Shown here: positions 9,981 through 21,495 of the stretch, in pieces | Layout: every line of letters begins with the position of its first letter | Numbering within the stretch: position 1 is the first letter of the stretch | Origin: Oenanthe sinensis | Taxonomy: Eukaryota; Streptophyta; Magnoliopsida; Apiales; Apiaceae | Reading direction: 5' to 3' | Assembly (NCBI GenBank): GCA_028671895.1 | Contig: CM053799.1 | Location: 44,641,455 to 44,705,454 of the forward strand | DNA length: 64,000 nt | Position numbers and translations under genes: made by a program | The notes under the pieces: generated by a model | Seen by the model: the letters and a program-made list of their open reading frames with translations, nothing else | The model's database searches: none | What the model was told of the DNA's origin: nothing

Positions 9981-12900
9981 ATGTCTAGACCTCAAATCTT
10001 TTGCACCTTAGCTCAGACCAACTTTACCACAATGGCTTTTGTGGTTGAAGTTGGTGAAGCCTTCAAACCTTTTATTGGCTTCATGAACAACTCATATCTC
10101 TCATACGCCCTAAATCAAAGCCTTATGCAGGAAATTCCTACGCTGTCACAGTTGTGGACATCTGCAACCTATAAGGGGGAACATGTCTCAAGCACCATCA
10201 AGTTCCAAATCAATGACACCTCTTACACCATCAACTCAACACACATCAACGCTTCTATCCACATAGAAGCTGAAGAAGGCTCTCCTTTTCAGGAACTTGC
10301 GAGTGAAGCTCAACTTGCAAAATTCTTCAAAATGGTTGGGTATACTGGACCCAAGACAAGCCCTGACTCTGATGATTGGTATTCATCTGGTAGAATGGAT
10401 ATAAAGTACCTGGTAAAGGAGTGGAGCATGATTCTGGATGCTGTCACTTGATCCATGTCAAGCAAGACAAGTGGTTGGAATGAGGTCCCGGCCTACATCA
10501 GGAAGATTGTGCACTCCGTGGTGCATAACTACATAATTGACATTGGCAAAATCCTGATGCCATTGCTCAAGTTGGTGCTTGGAAAGAAAGATGCCTGAAA
10601 ACCGGTAATCTACTATCCTAGGTTCTTTTGCTTATTATTAATTATGTAATATGCATACTTAATCTAGACAATGTTCAATGCATGGAAGCACCAACCCCCA
10701 AGAAAAATACCCACTCTATTTTAACTAGAAAACCCCTAAATTCAGAGTTGGGACTGTTCATTACTGATCATATGCATTCCACAATAAATTTGCTCAACTT
10801 GAAAATTGTTGGTGATTTTAATGTATTTTCCTTGAGTGATGAGAATGGTGTTTACCTCACCATTCCTAACCCACACTCTAAACCATTTGAAAGTGCAAGA
10901 CCTTCTAGAGTCTCTAAATAAGTTAACCAAGAACTTGGTTCCTCTCAAAAGGACCAGGTTATAAAAATGAAGAAAAACACTACCCCTAGGATAGAAACTG
11001 TTCCACAGATAGTTGATGAAACTGCACTAGATGCAGCAATACGAGTGGTAGTCAGATCACAGAACCCAAAGAGGGCCCTAAAGTGCCTAAGAGGAAGAAG
11101 GCTAGGGTACCAACCTCTGTAGCCAAGTTTGTGTCCTCTCAAAAGGGCACAAAACTTAATAGAGAAAATAACACATTTATAGGTGTCTTCTTTCAATAGG
11201 AGGCATCTATTGAACTTGGTCAGTCTCCCATGGCAACTTGTACAGGGTCTACACACCATGTTGAACCCACTCAACATGAGCCTACACTTGAAGAAATTCA
11301 CAATATTAGGTTAAAAGATGTGGAATAAATCTCATTCAATTTTGATGCTTCTCACTTTACAATTATAGAGCAACTAACCATTAACTCTCTATTTCAAGCC
11401 ATGGATGAACCATTTCCAAGTGATTCACAAGAACTTTCTGCTCAAAATGTAGAAGACATCACTCATCCATTAGAAGCAATTCCACCTCCAAATGTTATTG
11501 TCACAGCCTCTGCAGCCGTTAAGGACAAAGTTGTTGTCACTCCTCATCACAGTAACTTAGATGCCCAAGATGCTGTCAACAATTAAAATCGGGACAGTAC
11601 TTCTCAAATGGATGATGAAATGACAAATGACACTTTTCCCATCTCTACTCTATTGAATGTACAATTTAAATTTCATGTGCATGGTGTACTTGCTTAGTCC
11701 CATGCACCTAGGTTGAGTGAGGGTGTGAAAAGAAAAAGAGAGATAAAAGAAAAGAGAAGTGAGCATGAAAAAGAGGGGCTGGGAAAATTCCAAGCAAAAG
11801 GAGAAGGTTTTGAACATGACTAGAAGAAAAAGAAAATTATGGGAGCCAAATTTTCTAAGGCACTAGGCCTTGAGAGTGAGCTTGTGAGAGATGATAAGAT
11901 CATCCAGAAAAAACCAGAGGGTGTGAGAACCCCTAAAGCCTCCAAATCCAAAATTTCTAAACAAGCTGATGAAAGGTTGAAATCCCTTTTCCACAAAGTC
12001 TCTAAACTATCAAAGAACTTGAGAACAGTTGGGAAGAATTAAGTCAAGTTGGCAAACAAAATGGCCAATCTAGAGAAGACAATGAATGATGGTTTCAAGG
12101 TAGTGTTTAACAAACTTCAGGAGTTCCGTGATAAATTTTCAACCTTTATAGTTTCTACCTCAACTAAAGGGGAGAAAAGTACAGTAGATGAAGTGTTTGT
12201 TAGGAGTGATAAGGTTGATGAGAAGGTTGAAGTTGTAGTTGAGGGGGAGGAACAACTAGTGTTATTATCTACAGTAGCAACAAAAATTGTTGAAAATGAG
12301 AAGAAAAATGAGAGGCCTAAGGAGAAAGGCATTATAATCAGGAAGAATGTGGTGAAGGCCCATGTTCATGTAGCTGGCAAAGGAAAGGAGAAATTGTTTG
12401 TAGTTGATTCTGATGATTTTGTTGTTGAAGAAAGGGGGACCTAAATGATGAAGAAACCTATATACTGATGGTGGATGATAATGAAAATATCAGAGTATTT
12501 CAAGATTCTAGTTTCAATACAAGAATAAATGATCTAAGAAAATCTTCAAACAACGATTCCAAGAAATTTTCTAAATCTATGAGACAATCAACAGTTGTTG
12601 CTGCTGTGTTGGTGTCTAAAAGCAATAAATGAGTTATCACAGTGAGAATTGAAGGAGGATTGAGATGTACATCAGCCTGACATATTTGAGCAGACAGGAA
12701 ATTGCTATCATTGAGGCTATAAGACTCAAAATCAAGACAAACAAATCATGGCTAAATGAGAACCTGAAGAGAATTCTGCAAGACATGATAAGGGAGAAGC
12801 TTCCAGAAATCACTCATGATCCACTATGCATAAAACTCGAAAACTCCTCAAATGGAAAGTATAGATCAATAAATCTAGAAAGGGTAAGCCTATGTAGACA

Positions 12901-14939
12901 AAAGTATGTGAGGAAGCCTACAATTACTTCATTCAACTGCCTCAAACTGAAGAAAGGCTAGAAGTTATAAGGGTGTTGAAGGAGGACATGGAAAGGTTTG
13001 AAAGAAAGAGAACTGAGAGGTTAGGTAGAAGAAATGATGGTGATGACAAAGGATATTATAATGATGATGGAAAGCCTGATCGAGGTGCAGGTAGCTCAAA
13101 GTCCAACAACAAAAATGGTGAAGGATCTTCAAGAGCTAGTGATAAGGATGGAGAAAATGATGAGATGATTGTGGATGAAATTGAAAGAAGAGTATTGAAA
13201 TAGTCTGTTCTTGGTTTTAAAGCTGACAAGATGGATGTTGTCATGAAAGACAATGTCATAAATGACACTGTCAGGAGTGATAAGGTGGAGTTTACTGTCA
13301 TGATTCAAGAACCTACTGTCAAACCTAATTTGACAGTAACTTCAAAAGATACTGTCAGGAAGAGGAAAGTTAGAGCAAAGTCTGACAGGTGTATTGAAGA
13401 AGAAAACTATGTATCTAGGTCAGCCAAGTTTATGGCTAGTAGAGTAAGTAAGAAGAATATGCCTAGCATTTCAAGGTGGAAGCTTGTGACTGAGAAAGTT
13501 AAGGAGGAGTATCTGGATGTCAAGAGATAAACAATCAACAATTTAGCTAAAACCAAAGCAGGATTAATTGCTAAAGTTATTATTGAGTGGTCTGAGTACA
13601 ACACCTTGAGTAAGGTAAACATCTTCTACTCTAATGGATTAGTTGAAGAAATGAGGTACGAGTTAAAGGATGCAAATTACTTCATGATCAGAAGGATGCT
13701 GCAAGTCAATAAAGGAATATATATAAAAAATCAAGCCTTTAGAGGATTGTTGATCAAAAAATTCTTAGAGCTCATGGACACTTTCAAACCTCATCCTTTG
13801 GATTTTACTGATGCTGAAGAACCTGAGCCAGTAATTTACACAGATGGAGTAATGTTTGAAAATGAGGAAGGTATCAAAGAATTCTGGAGTAAGAATTCTT
13901 TGCAGGATAAGAATACTGAACTTTTGGTGAAGTTGATGGAGCAATTATTTGAATATCCTTATTCTGAGGAGTAAAAGTTTATTCCTACAATCCAAAGATT
14001 CATCTCTTCAAAGAAAAAGAAAGATTATGAAAGAAAAGCAGATTATGAAATAACTCAGGAGTGGTTCCTAAGGAATCCTGAAAGAATCATATTCTATAAC
14101 ACTGGTGGAGCTGCTGACACTATAACTTTTGATGAATTAAGAACATTGGTATAGAAGGAGCCTGAACTCACAGAGTTAATCAAAACACAATTACTCAAGG
14201 TAACTAATCCTGAAGTAGTTTATCTCAAGAAGAAAGCTTTAGAAATCCGTGATTTCAAGGTGAGAAAGAAGATGGAGGAAATGGAGAAGGCATGAAAGCA
14301 TGATTCTAAAGTTGATGAAGTCAAGAAGGAAACTGAAAGAGTAAAAAGGCAGATTAAAGAAGCTGAAATGGATTTTGAAGCTACCAAGTGAATGACAAGT
14401 ATTCAAGACTTCCCACTTATATCTCTCATGTCTTTACAAATCCATTGAGAATTATTATTGACAGTGTTGAAGTAAAGGCTGAAGACTTCACAATTCTCAA
14501 CACTACAACTCTAAGAAAAACATTCAGATTGACAACATGATCACTCTTGGAAATTGAGAGGAACTTGAGTGAAGTGTCATGAAAGATCATTGAATCAAGA
14601 TCAAAGGAAGATGATGAAATATATAAACTCAGAGTTGATCATGTATACACATCTTCTAAAGCCAGATTCCTTACTGATGAATTTGGAGTCAAATATCTTT
14701 GTATCTCTAAAGGACCAGTGGAAGACTACTACTCTTACTAGGACTTGAAAAATCTGTCATTAGATTGGTGAAACTGGTACTTGATTGTGTATCTGGTCAT
14801 GCCAAATCTAATAAACAAAAGAGGGCTTTGAGATCTCTGGAACTACTATATGAAAGTATGGATCCTCAAAAGAAATCAAGTCAAGCAAGCTCAAGCAAAA
14901 TTTGAAGATCTACTCAGACTAGAGGAGCATGTAGTTTGA
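9981..14939 (+). pseudogene. Additional (env-position) ORF of SIRE-like retrotransposon, broken
   Basis: Open pieces at 9981-10451, 10628-10921, 11401-11586, 11839-12444, 12665-13203, 13231-13530 and 13606-13974 read as one decayed protein that continues to a TGA at 14937. The first piece (MSRPQIFCTLAQTNF...) continues past a TGA at 10449-10451 into SSKTSGWNEVPAYIRKIVHS, so the stop is secondary (probably from Arg). This N-terminal part has the look of the 'plant transposon protein' ORFs found beside gag-pol in large plant retroelements. The middle is Lys/Glu-rich and partly coiled-coil-like (11839-12444, 14220-14400). I see no clear signal peptide or fusion peptide, so an envelope role is not supported. 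The total of about 5 kb is longer than pol. It could be one protein or two joined ORFs. Confidence 0.65.
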
Positions 14940-15058
14940 GGAATTGTAAAATTTGTACTTGTAATTTCTTGAATATTTTCTTGTAAAAACACTTTAATTT
15001 AGTAGTTCAGTTAACACCTGCAATCTATTTTGAATTTGTCCTTATTTTACATAAAAAC

Positions 15059-15072
15059 AAATTGGGGGAGAT
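15059..15072 (+). other. Polypurine tract
   Basis: AAATTGGGGGAGAT lies directly before TGCTAGGG, the LTR start. It primes plus-strand DNA synthesis in LTR elements. Confidence 0.8.
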
Positions 15073-16196
15073 TGCTAGGGATTATGGGATTAACATTTTA
15101 ATCAACTTTAGTACTTAGTCTTAATCAGAAAATAAGCTAAGTAAAATGTACTGTCATATGTATATTGACATTATATTTACACAATCACTTGAAATAGTAT
15201 GTTTAACCAAAGCACAAATATGTGACAACAAGTTTAATAGTTACTATCTTGTACAAATGTAATAACCTGATCCATGAAGTAGAAGTTCACAAAGTGTTCA
15301 TGCACAACATGGTTCAAATTCACGACAATAATATTCAACACTCGGGCCTATGACAGCATATTCAAGTGACAATAAAAAAGAACATGTGACAACAAATATT
15401 CCCTCAATAGTAAACTTGGTGGAGAATGAAGAATTGAAGACAACAAGTTTACTAATAACAACATTGGCGGGGATAATTGACAGCAGCTTTGGAGATAGTA
15501 TGTTTTAATGGACTATCAAGGCGGGACAGCAAATTATGCGGAGCTGAATATACTGTCACCTTAGAGGAGTTAAAAGTTGACAATTTACTTTTACTGAAGC
15601 TGACAGTCTGTTCCTGGTAGCAGAGTAGATAGGGAAAATGCAAGAAATGATTTTGACATCTCAATCTACTCTATCAAGTCTACTACTGCAACTTGGGAGA
15701 AAACAAGTAAAAAGAAAAAGTGTGTTCAAGGAGTCAAAGATTTCTATACATCTTAGAATAACTTTATCTACAAAGGGAATGAAGCCAAGATTGAACATGA
15801 AAAGTAATGTTTCCATTTTAAACTTTATTTTAGGACAAATGAAATGTGCACCTGTAAGTGAGATATGTGTTTTAGTATAAATACACACATCCCACAAGCA
15901 TTTTTCCTAATGCAACTGAGCTAGAATTACTTTGTCTATTCTCTCAAGCTTGGTAACAATAACAAATCTAATTGTTATTGTAACTTAGTAGCTGGAAATA
16001 TCTTCCAGTCAGTTGTATCAACAAAATTAATAAAATATTAATTTTGAAGTTTAAACATTGTGTCTTGATCTGCTTAGTTTGATTTTTTGCATTTGAAACT
16101 TGTTAGACTTTATTCTTGTTTTTTGTTAGTGAGAATAATGATTATTTAACAAGTTGCATTCAACCCCCCTTTCTGTAACACTCATTTTATTTAACA
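15073..16196 (+). repeat. 3' LTR of SIRE-like element
   Basis: The LTR starts TGCTAGGG after the polypurine tract and ends TTTAACA. Most of its length is similar to the solo LTR at 46583-47789 (start TGTTAGGG, same end). A TATAAATA box lies near 15877, followed by ACACATCCCACAAGC, with the equivalent in the solo copy. TGACAG/CTGTCA words recur. Confidence 0.85.
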
Positions 16197-16204
16197 GACA
16201 GTTG

Positions 16205-17345
16205 TACAAATAAGAGTATTATCACATGGCCAACTGAATTTTCAAAAGTGTGGTGCATATTAAATTGCATTCTTTCCCAACATTGTTGAGTAAAAGGACA
16301 AGAAAAAATCACTGCTATGGTGTTCCCATTTCAATCTTGCAGACATAATATGTTGATATCTATATGTTTTCTCTGCAAGTTATCTAGTATAGGAAGACAA
16401 TTATAAATAGCTCTTTATATACACTTTTTTTTACCTTTGAAGGGATGTACATACTCCATAATTTCAGACAATTAAAACCAACAACACTTGCATATTAATT
16501 ATAATCCTACAAAATTAATCTGTAACTCCTTTTGATAGTGTATTTATATTTCTGATCTTCCACCCACATCCATGAGTCTTACAGGATATGATTGTTTAGG
16601 AGTCCAGTTGAAGAATAATAACAATCCAAAAGAGTGGAATCCAAAATGAAAATATTATAAAAAAGTTACCAAAACTAACCCCGCTTATTGTTTTGGAGGA
16701 GAAGCTTTTTATTTTTCTCGAATCTTGAGTTATTAGCTTCTATAAAATCCTTAAAGTGCTGATTGATCTTTGTGTGTCAATTATCATCATTAGTCTCCCT
16801 AACTTTGATTCTCTCATTCCTCATAAATTCATCCTGAGCTTCTTTCGATGATCCAATCCCCACGTAATGAGAGACTAAATCCCAATAGTGACGCCAAACA
16901 ATATAGTTGATTTCTGAAAGTTGCTCAAATATGAATTTTAGAAAACCACACACAACCGAACACACACATATATATGTATTAATACAACAATGAAGTGCGT
17001 TAATTTCTTGTTTTTGTTGAATTAAGACTGAAAACCCTTCCACGCACGAAGAAATGGAATTGCCTTAACATAAACCTCTTTCTGGAATAATTAGTCCCAC
17101 ATTTTGTCCCGAGATTAAGATTTGTATCCCGTTATTGTGACGAACGATTTGATCCCATTAATCCATTTATTAGCAAAACTCATTTTTCATATAGTATCTC
17201 GAACAAAAATCCATTCTACCCACCCTTTCATAAGCCTTACTCATATCAATTTTCAATGACACATAAGCCCCAATCAAATTATCTGTTATAAATTTATCGG
17301 GGATAACCACATCGCTGAAATAATGCTTGACAACAACTTTTTCAT
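16205..17345 (-). pseudogene. LINE (non-LTR retrotransposon) relic
   Basis: Read on the minus strand, 17150-17310 contains LKIDMSKAYERV, the LINE reverse-transcriptase motif around the first catalytic Asp, followed by stops. Further along, 16209-16415 reads RAIYNCLPILDNLQRKHIDIN and then ..FSCPFTQQCWERM.., the zinc-binding zf-RVT segment that follows RT in plant LINEs; one stop replaces a residue after the Cys. The stretch between (16420-17050) has an 88-codon open frame at 16777-17043 with no family I recognise. The YVDD section of RT was not found. A decayed copy. Confidence 0.75.
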
Positions 17346-17704
17346 TCTATCAGCTAACATTTTTATTATACTTTAATTTTCATTATGATATTACACAAAG
17401 ATGTAATACGTAAATTCATCAATGTTTTTGAGGTATTTTCTTGAGAAACAACATAATTAGGTTATTATTCATATTATGACGTAAATTTATTTGTATATAT
17501 TTATATGTACTTTATGATTAAATCATAAAAACTCAATATAATGTATATATAAATTATAATAATTTAGATTTTTTTAAGTATAATCATAACGAGTACATAA
17601 ATACATACATGTACAGTATATATAAGGTACAATAAAATATATAAGGTACAATAAAATGGTTGAAATTTATAATTGACCCATTTACCCTTGTTTCTTTTAT
17701 GGCT
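17346..17704. other. AT-rich intergenic DNA
   Basis: Very AT-rich, with a short direct repeat ATATAAGGTACAATAAAAT near 17620-17655. No gene seen. Confidence 0.6.
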
Positions 17705-17902
17705 TATTTGGTAACATGAATTTCATTTGAAATTTTAAATTTGATCAAATGACATGTTTGGATAATCATAAGAATTTGGATTTGGATTTCATTTGAATTT
17801 CTAGGAATTGAAATATAAGTACAAATATGAAAACTTGAAATTACAACTCAAATTATATCATTTGAAATCCATCATTTGAAATGAAATTCATGTTACCAAA
17901 TA
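17705..17902. mobile_element. Foldback MITE
   Basis: The left end TATTTGGTAACATGAATTTC is repeated inverted at the right end, up to CATGTTACCAAATA at 17902. The terminal inverted repeats are about 28 bp with one or two mismatches, and the inner sequence also pairs partly. Length is about 198 bp with no coding capacity. The duplication is unclear, so the superfamily is not assigned. Confidence 0.75.
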
Positions 17903-18484
17903 CAATATTATCGTATTTAGCAGAATTCGTGCGGAGACTCTGACGTGCATAAAATATATTTATCTAACAACTATTATGTCTACTATTAAAAATTAATGAA
18001 CAAAATGTAAATAAATTATAGTATAAGCCACAAAACTACGATTAACGCTATAGTTAATGAGTTGATAAATACACAATTATAAACAATAAACTTTAAACAC
18101 TCAAAATATATTATTATACATCTGAAATAAAATTAATATTTTTCAGTTAAATAAATCGATATATTATATTTTTACTATGTTATTTTATATAGAATTATAT
18201 AATTAATTTAGTATATTTTATAAAATTTTAAGTAAATCTATATCATTAAGTCATTAAAATATACTCCTATATATGTTATTTTCCTATATAATAACTTGAA
18301 TCATATGATATTATTTCTCAAGTATATCATATACAATAAATTTAAGATAAGTAAATTCATACATTCATAAAATTATAAAATAATATATATTTATAGATAT
18401 GATAATAAAATAATAATAAAAAATTATTTATCTTGAATTTCATCAAATTAATCACATCCCAGTTAAGGGTTAAGAAAGTAAAAT
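17903..18484. other. AT-rich intergenic DNA
   Basis: Only short ORFs, AT-rich throughout. Nothing recognised. Confidence 0.6.
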
Positions 18485-19857
18485 TATAACAGCCCGCCCT
18501 TTTCGGGCTATTCATATTACAAAATCTAAAACAATTATATTTATTAATCCAAAAACTCTATTACAAAGCTAACTATTACAAAAGCACAGCTAACAATGAC
18601 AAATCCATCCAATATTCTACTTCAAATCTAAGATCCTCGAAGTCCGATGCACTCCATCTTTCTCTTACACCGAACCTGAAAATTGTAAGTAATGAGCTAC
18701 ACAGCCCAGTAAGAAAACTAACTACACACTAGCAGGATCAAGTATGTTTCGTATAACATATATATATTTCATAATCATATTCAAAGAGATAGAACAAATT
18801 TTAAATTCAAAATAATTAAATCATACTCTTTAGACAAATTATCACTTTACGCTTGGTCATATTAGCCGGTGACATGACCCAAAAGTTCAAATGCTAATAA
18901 ACGCGCTACCCTTACTAATCCCCAAAATAATGCATCATCCCCGAAGGGCCCAAAAGAAATTCTCCATAGTAAGGTCCAAAGTCTAGTTCCGGAACTATAC
19001 ACAATTTACTAATGGTTCAATACGAAGCGAAGAGTTCTAAAATACTCTTTCTTAATTCAAAATTCAAAATTCAAATAACTCTTTTGTTCATAATTTAATC
19101 CAATAAATTAGCATATATGATCCAATTTAATAATAAAACTACATACATATAAATATAAAATTTACGAAATAAACTAATGCTTCGAAAGTTTACTTACCTT
19201 ATTCGGGATAACCTCGAAATACGATATGATAAAGCCTAAAAAAATAATTAACGATAGTTATATATTATACCATACAAAACAAGTCATGACTAGATATCAC
19301 ATTCTCAGTTGCCACTCGTTCAACAATGTATACTGTATATACTAATTACATATTAATTAAATATATAAACGAATAGACCATCACAGTGTACAAATTTTGA
19401 TATTAAAATATGCAATTGAGAATCAAGAAACAACACTACCTCAGACCTCAGTACTTGCATGAATGCGTACATGATGTGAATTTATATAATATATTTATTA
19501 TGTACATTAATCACATAACTTTAATGTTGCTAATTAATCAATGCACATGGTTATATCTATAATATAAATAATTAATAATTTAATGAGTTACAGATCACAA
19601 CTCTATGCAAACAATTTCATATATGCACAATATTATACTCATTCGATTTTATCAAATATAAAACTATCACACTTATATATATTTATATAAAGCCATAATA
19701 AAATGAAGAACAAATTACCTTCGAAAGAGATGTAATCTGCTATCAGCCTCTTGTTTTCTTCCAAAATTTATTTTGTTCTCTCGTTTAGTGTTTATGCAGT
19801 AATGTGGTTTGTTTAATTATCCTCATACTTTTAACATATATAGATATAATATGATAA
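18485..19857 (-). repeat. 3' LTR of the gag-only element
   Basis: It starts TATAACAGCCCGCCC, where the right copy has TGTAACAACCCGCCC; the terminal TG has mutated to TA. A GCCCGCCC...CGGGCT hairpin lies in the first 25 bases. Similarity to the right copy ends at ATATGATAA. Confidence 0.88.
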
Positions 19858-20206
19858 GTTTAGTGAAGTTACCTGACTTATCACAACTACTAATCCTTAG
19901 CACCAATACATATCACGTCAAACAAATAAAATAATAATATTAATTTAATTGTTAAAAAGAAAATAAAATGGAAGATTTTTAGAAAGTCAAAATAACATTT
20001 AATTACACAAGATTTTAAATACACCAAATAATCATGCAATAATTATCTTAACATGTATTTTATTTTATTAAAAAAATACAGACTATTACATTCTACCCTC
20101 TTTAAAAAAATTCGGTCCCCAAATTTTATAAATCACACAATAAAATATGAATAAAAGAAATAAAATTTAACCAAAATATATGCTAAAATGATGATGAATT
20201 TGTACC
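19858..20206 (-). other. Internal region between gag and 3' LTR
   Basis: About 350 bp, AT-rich, without coding similarity. In a complete Ty3 element the pol genes would lie here. Confidence 0.6.
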
Positions 20207-21235
20207 TTAATTTTTCTTTGGTGATAGTTGAAAAAATCGTCCGTAATTAGGCCCAAGCGCAGCTAGAGTACCTTCAACAGTATTTTTCCCTCCTTCTGTT
20301 GCGTCACGCTTCGGGCACTCAGCAATTCTATGTCCAATTTCACCACAATGAAAGCAAGCACTTGTCATCCACCTACAGTCCTTGGTCAAATGATTTCGAT
20401 CACACCTAGAACACCGAGTCTTGTTCCCTGAACCTCATTTGTTTGTATTCCCCACAACTCCTTTGTTATTGAACTTCTTTGTTTGACCACTTCCATCAAA
20501 CTCATTTATCAGCTCATTTCTCTTTTTATTTTCTCCATCTTTCTTATCCATGGCTGCTACTAAGCCCCTTTCAACCACTAGTGCCTTGTTAAGTACGTCC
20601 TCATATGTCCCAACTCAAAGTGGGATACTGATTGCCTTATGTTGGCCCTAAGACATTCTTCTAGCCTCATAGTTCGACTAGCCTCATCTGCCACCAAAGT
20701 AGGAGCATATTTAGCGAGTTGCAAACTCCGCTTCATACTCCACTACAAATTTTTCTCCTTGCTCGAGTTTGATGAAATCTCTCTCTTTTTGAACACGTGC
20801 GGTCCTAGGAAAATACTTATCTATCAAAGCTGTCTTAAATCTATCCCAAGTTATTACCTCTAGATTTCCCTCGTTCTTCCTTTGTTCCATTAGCCACCAA
20901 TCATATGCACTGCCCGACAACTGGTACACACATAACGTAACCTTCTGTTCATCAATACTACCAAGTAATTCAAATGCCTTTTCTATTTCCTGTACCCACA
21001 TTTCTATAACTGCAGGATCAGTTGCTCCATTGAAAGTCGGAGGACTTAACCGCTTAAATTCTGAAACTATGCTCGGTTGCCTTGGTTGTTGATTTCCCAC
21101 CAATGTTGCAAGAGTCTGAGCTAACTGGTTCATAGTATTTCCTCCTTCATTATTGTTGTTGTTGTTTCCAGTATTGTTCATGTTGTTGTTTCCGTGCCTT
21201 CCCCCTCGACCTCGACCACGACCTCTAGTGCTCAT
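20207..21235 (-). pseudogene. Retrotransposon gag with two zinc knuckles, frameshifted
   Basis: The ORF starts at 21235 with an Arg/Gly-rich N-terminus, an Asn-rich tract, then SEFKRLSPPTFNGATDP and the retrotransposon gag core (VYQLSGSAYDWW, IDKYFP, RDFIKLEQGE) up to about 20711. The frame then breaks; further pieces include TYEDVLNKALVVERGL. Near the end come two knuckles, CSRCDRNHLTKDC and CFHCGEIGHRIAEC, closing with a stop at 20207. The Asn tract is coded by repeated GTT/ATT triplets as read on the plus strand. The protein would package element RNA. With one to three shifts it is probably inactive in this copy. Confidence 0.9.
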
Positions 21236-21483
21236 TTTTTCCTTACTTCATTTTATCACATAACAAAGTTAAAATCATGTTCACATAAGACTAAAAATCA
21301 CAAATCATATAACAATCACATAAAGATCACATAACACAAATATCATATGTCACATACTTACGGAAACAAATATATTTGGTTTGCTTACTACCTCACATGT
21401 CAAGTCTAAACGAAAGTCTACATGAACGTATCCTAGGAAATGTATTAGTCCCATACCTAACACACTCCGAAGGGACCTTTGCT

Positions 21484-21495
21484 CTTGATACCAAC
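21484..21495 (-). other. Primer-binding site of gag-only element
   Basis: On the minus strand TTGGTATCAAGAGC follows the LTR end TTACA. It is a variant of the tRNA-Met type site TGGTATCAGAGC with one extra A. Confidence 0.75.

Larger units (their letters stand above)
8142..16196 (+). mobile_element. SIRE-like Ty1/copia element, 5' part missing, with long extra ORF
   Basis: From the middle of reverse transcriptase the element runs through RNase H, a spacer, an extra ORF region of about 5 kb, a polypurine tract at 15059 and a 3' LTR ending at 16196. The order pol, additional ORF, LTR is that of SIRE/Maximus-type plant copia elements. LTR, gag, protease and integrase on the left are absent, replaced by the LTR-like segment ending near 8130. 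All frames are interrupted. Its LTR family occurs again as a solo LTR at 46583-47789. Confidence 0.8.

Noticed and set aside
16777..17043. 88-codon minus-strand ORF as a separate gene
   Set aside because: It sits between two LINE pieces on the same strand and matches nothing I know; more likely part of the relic or chance.
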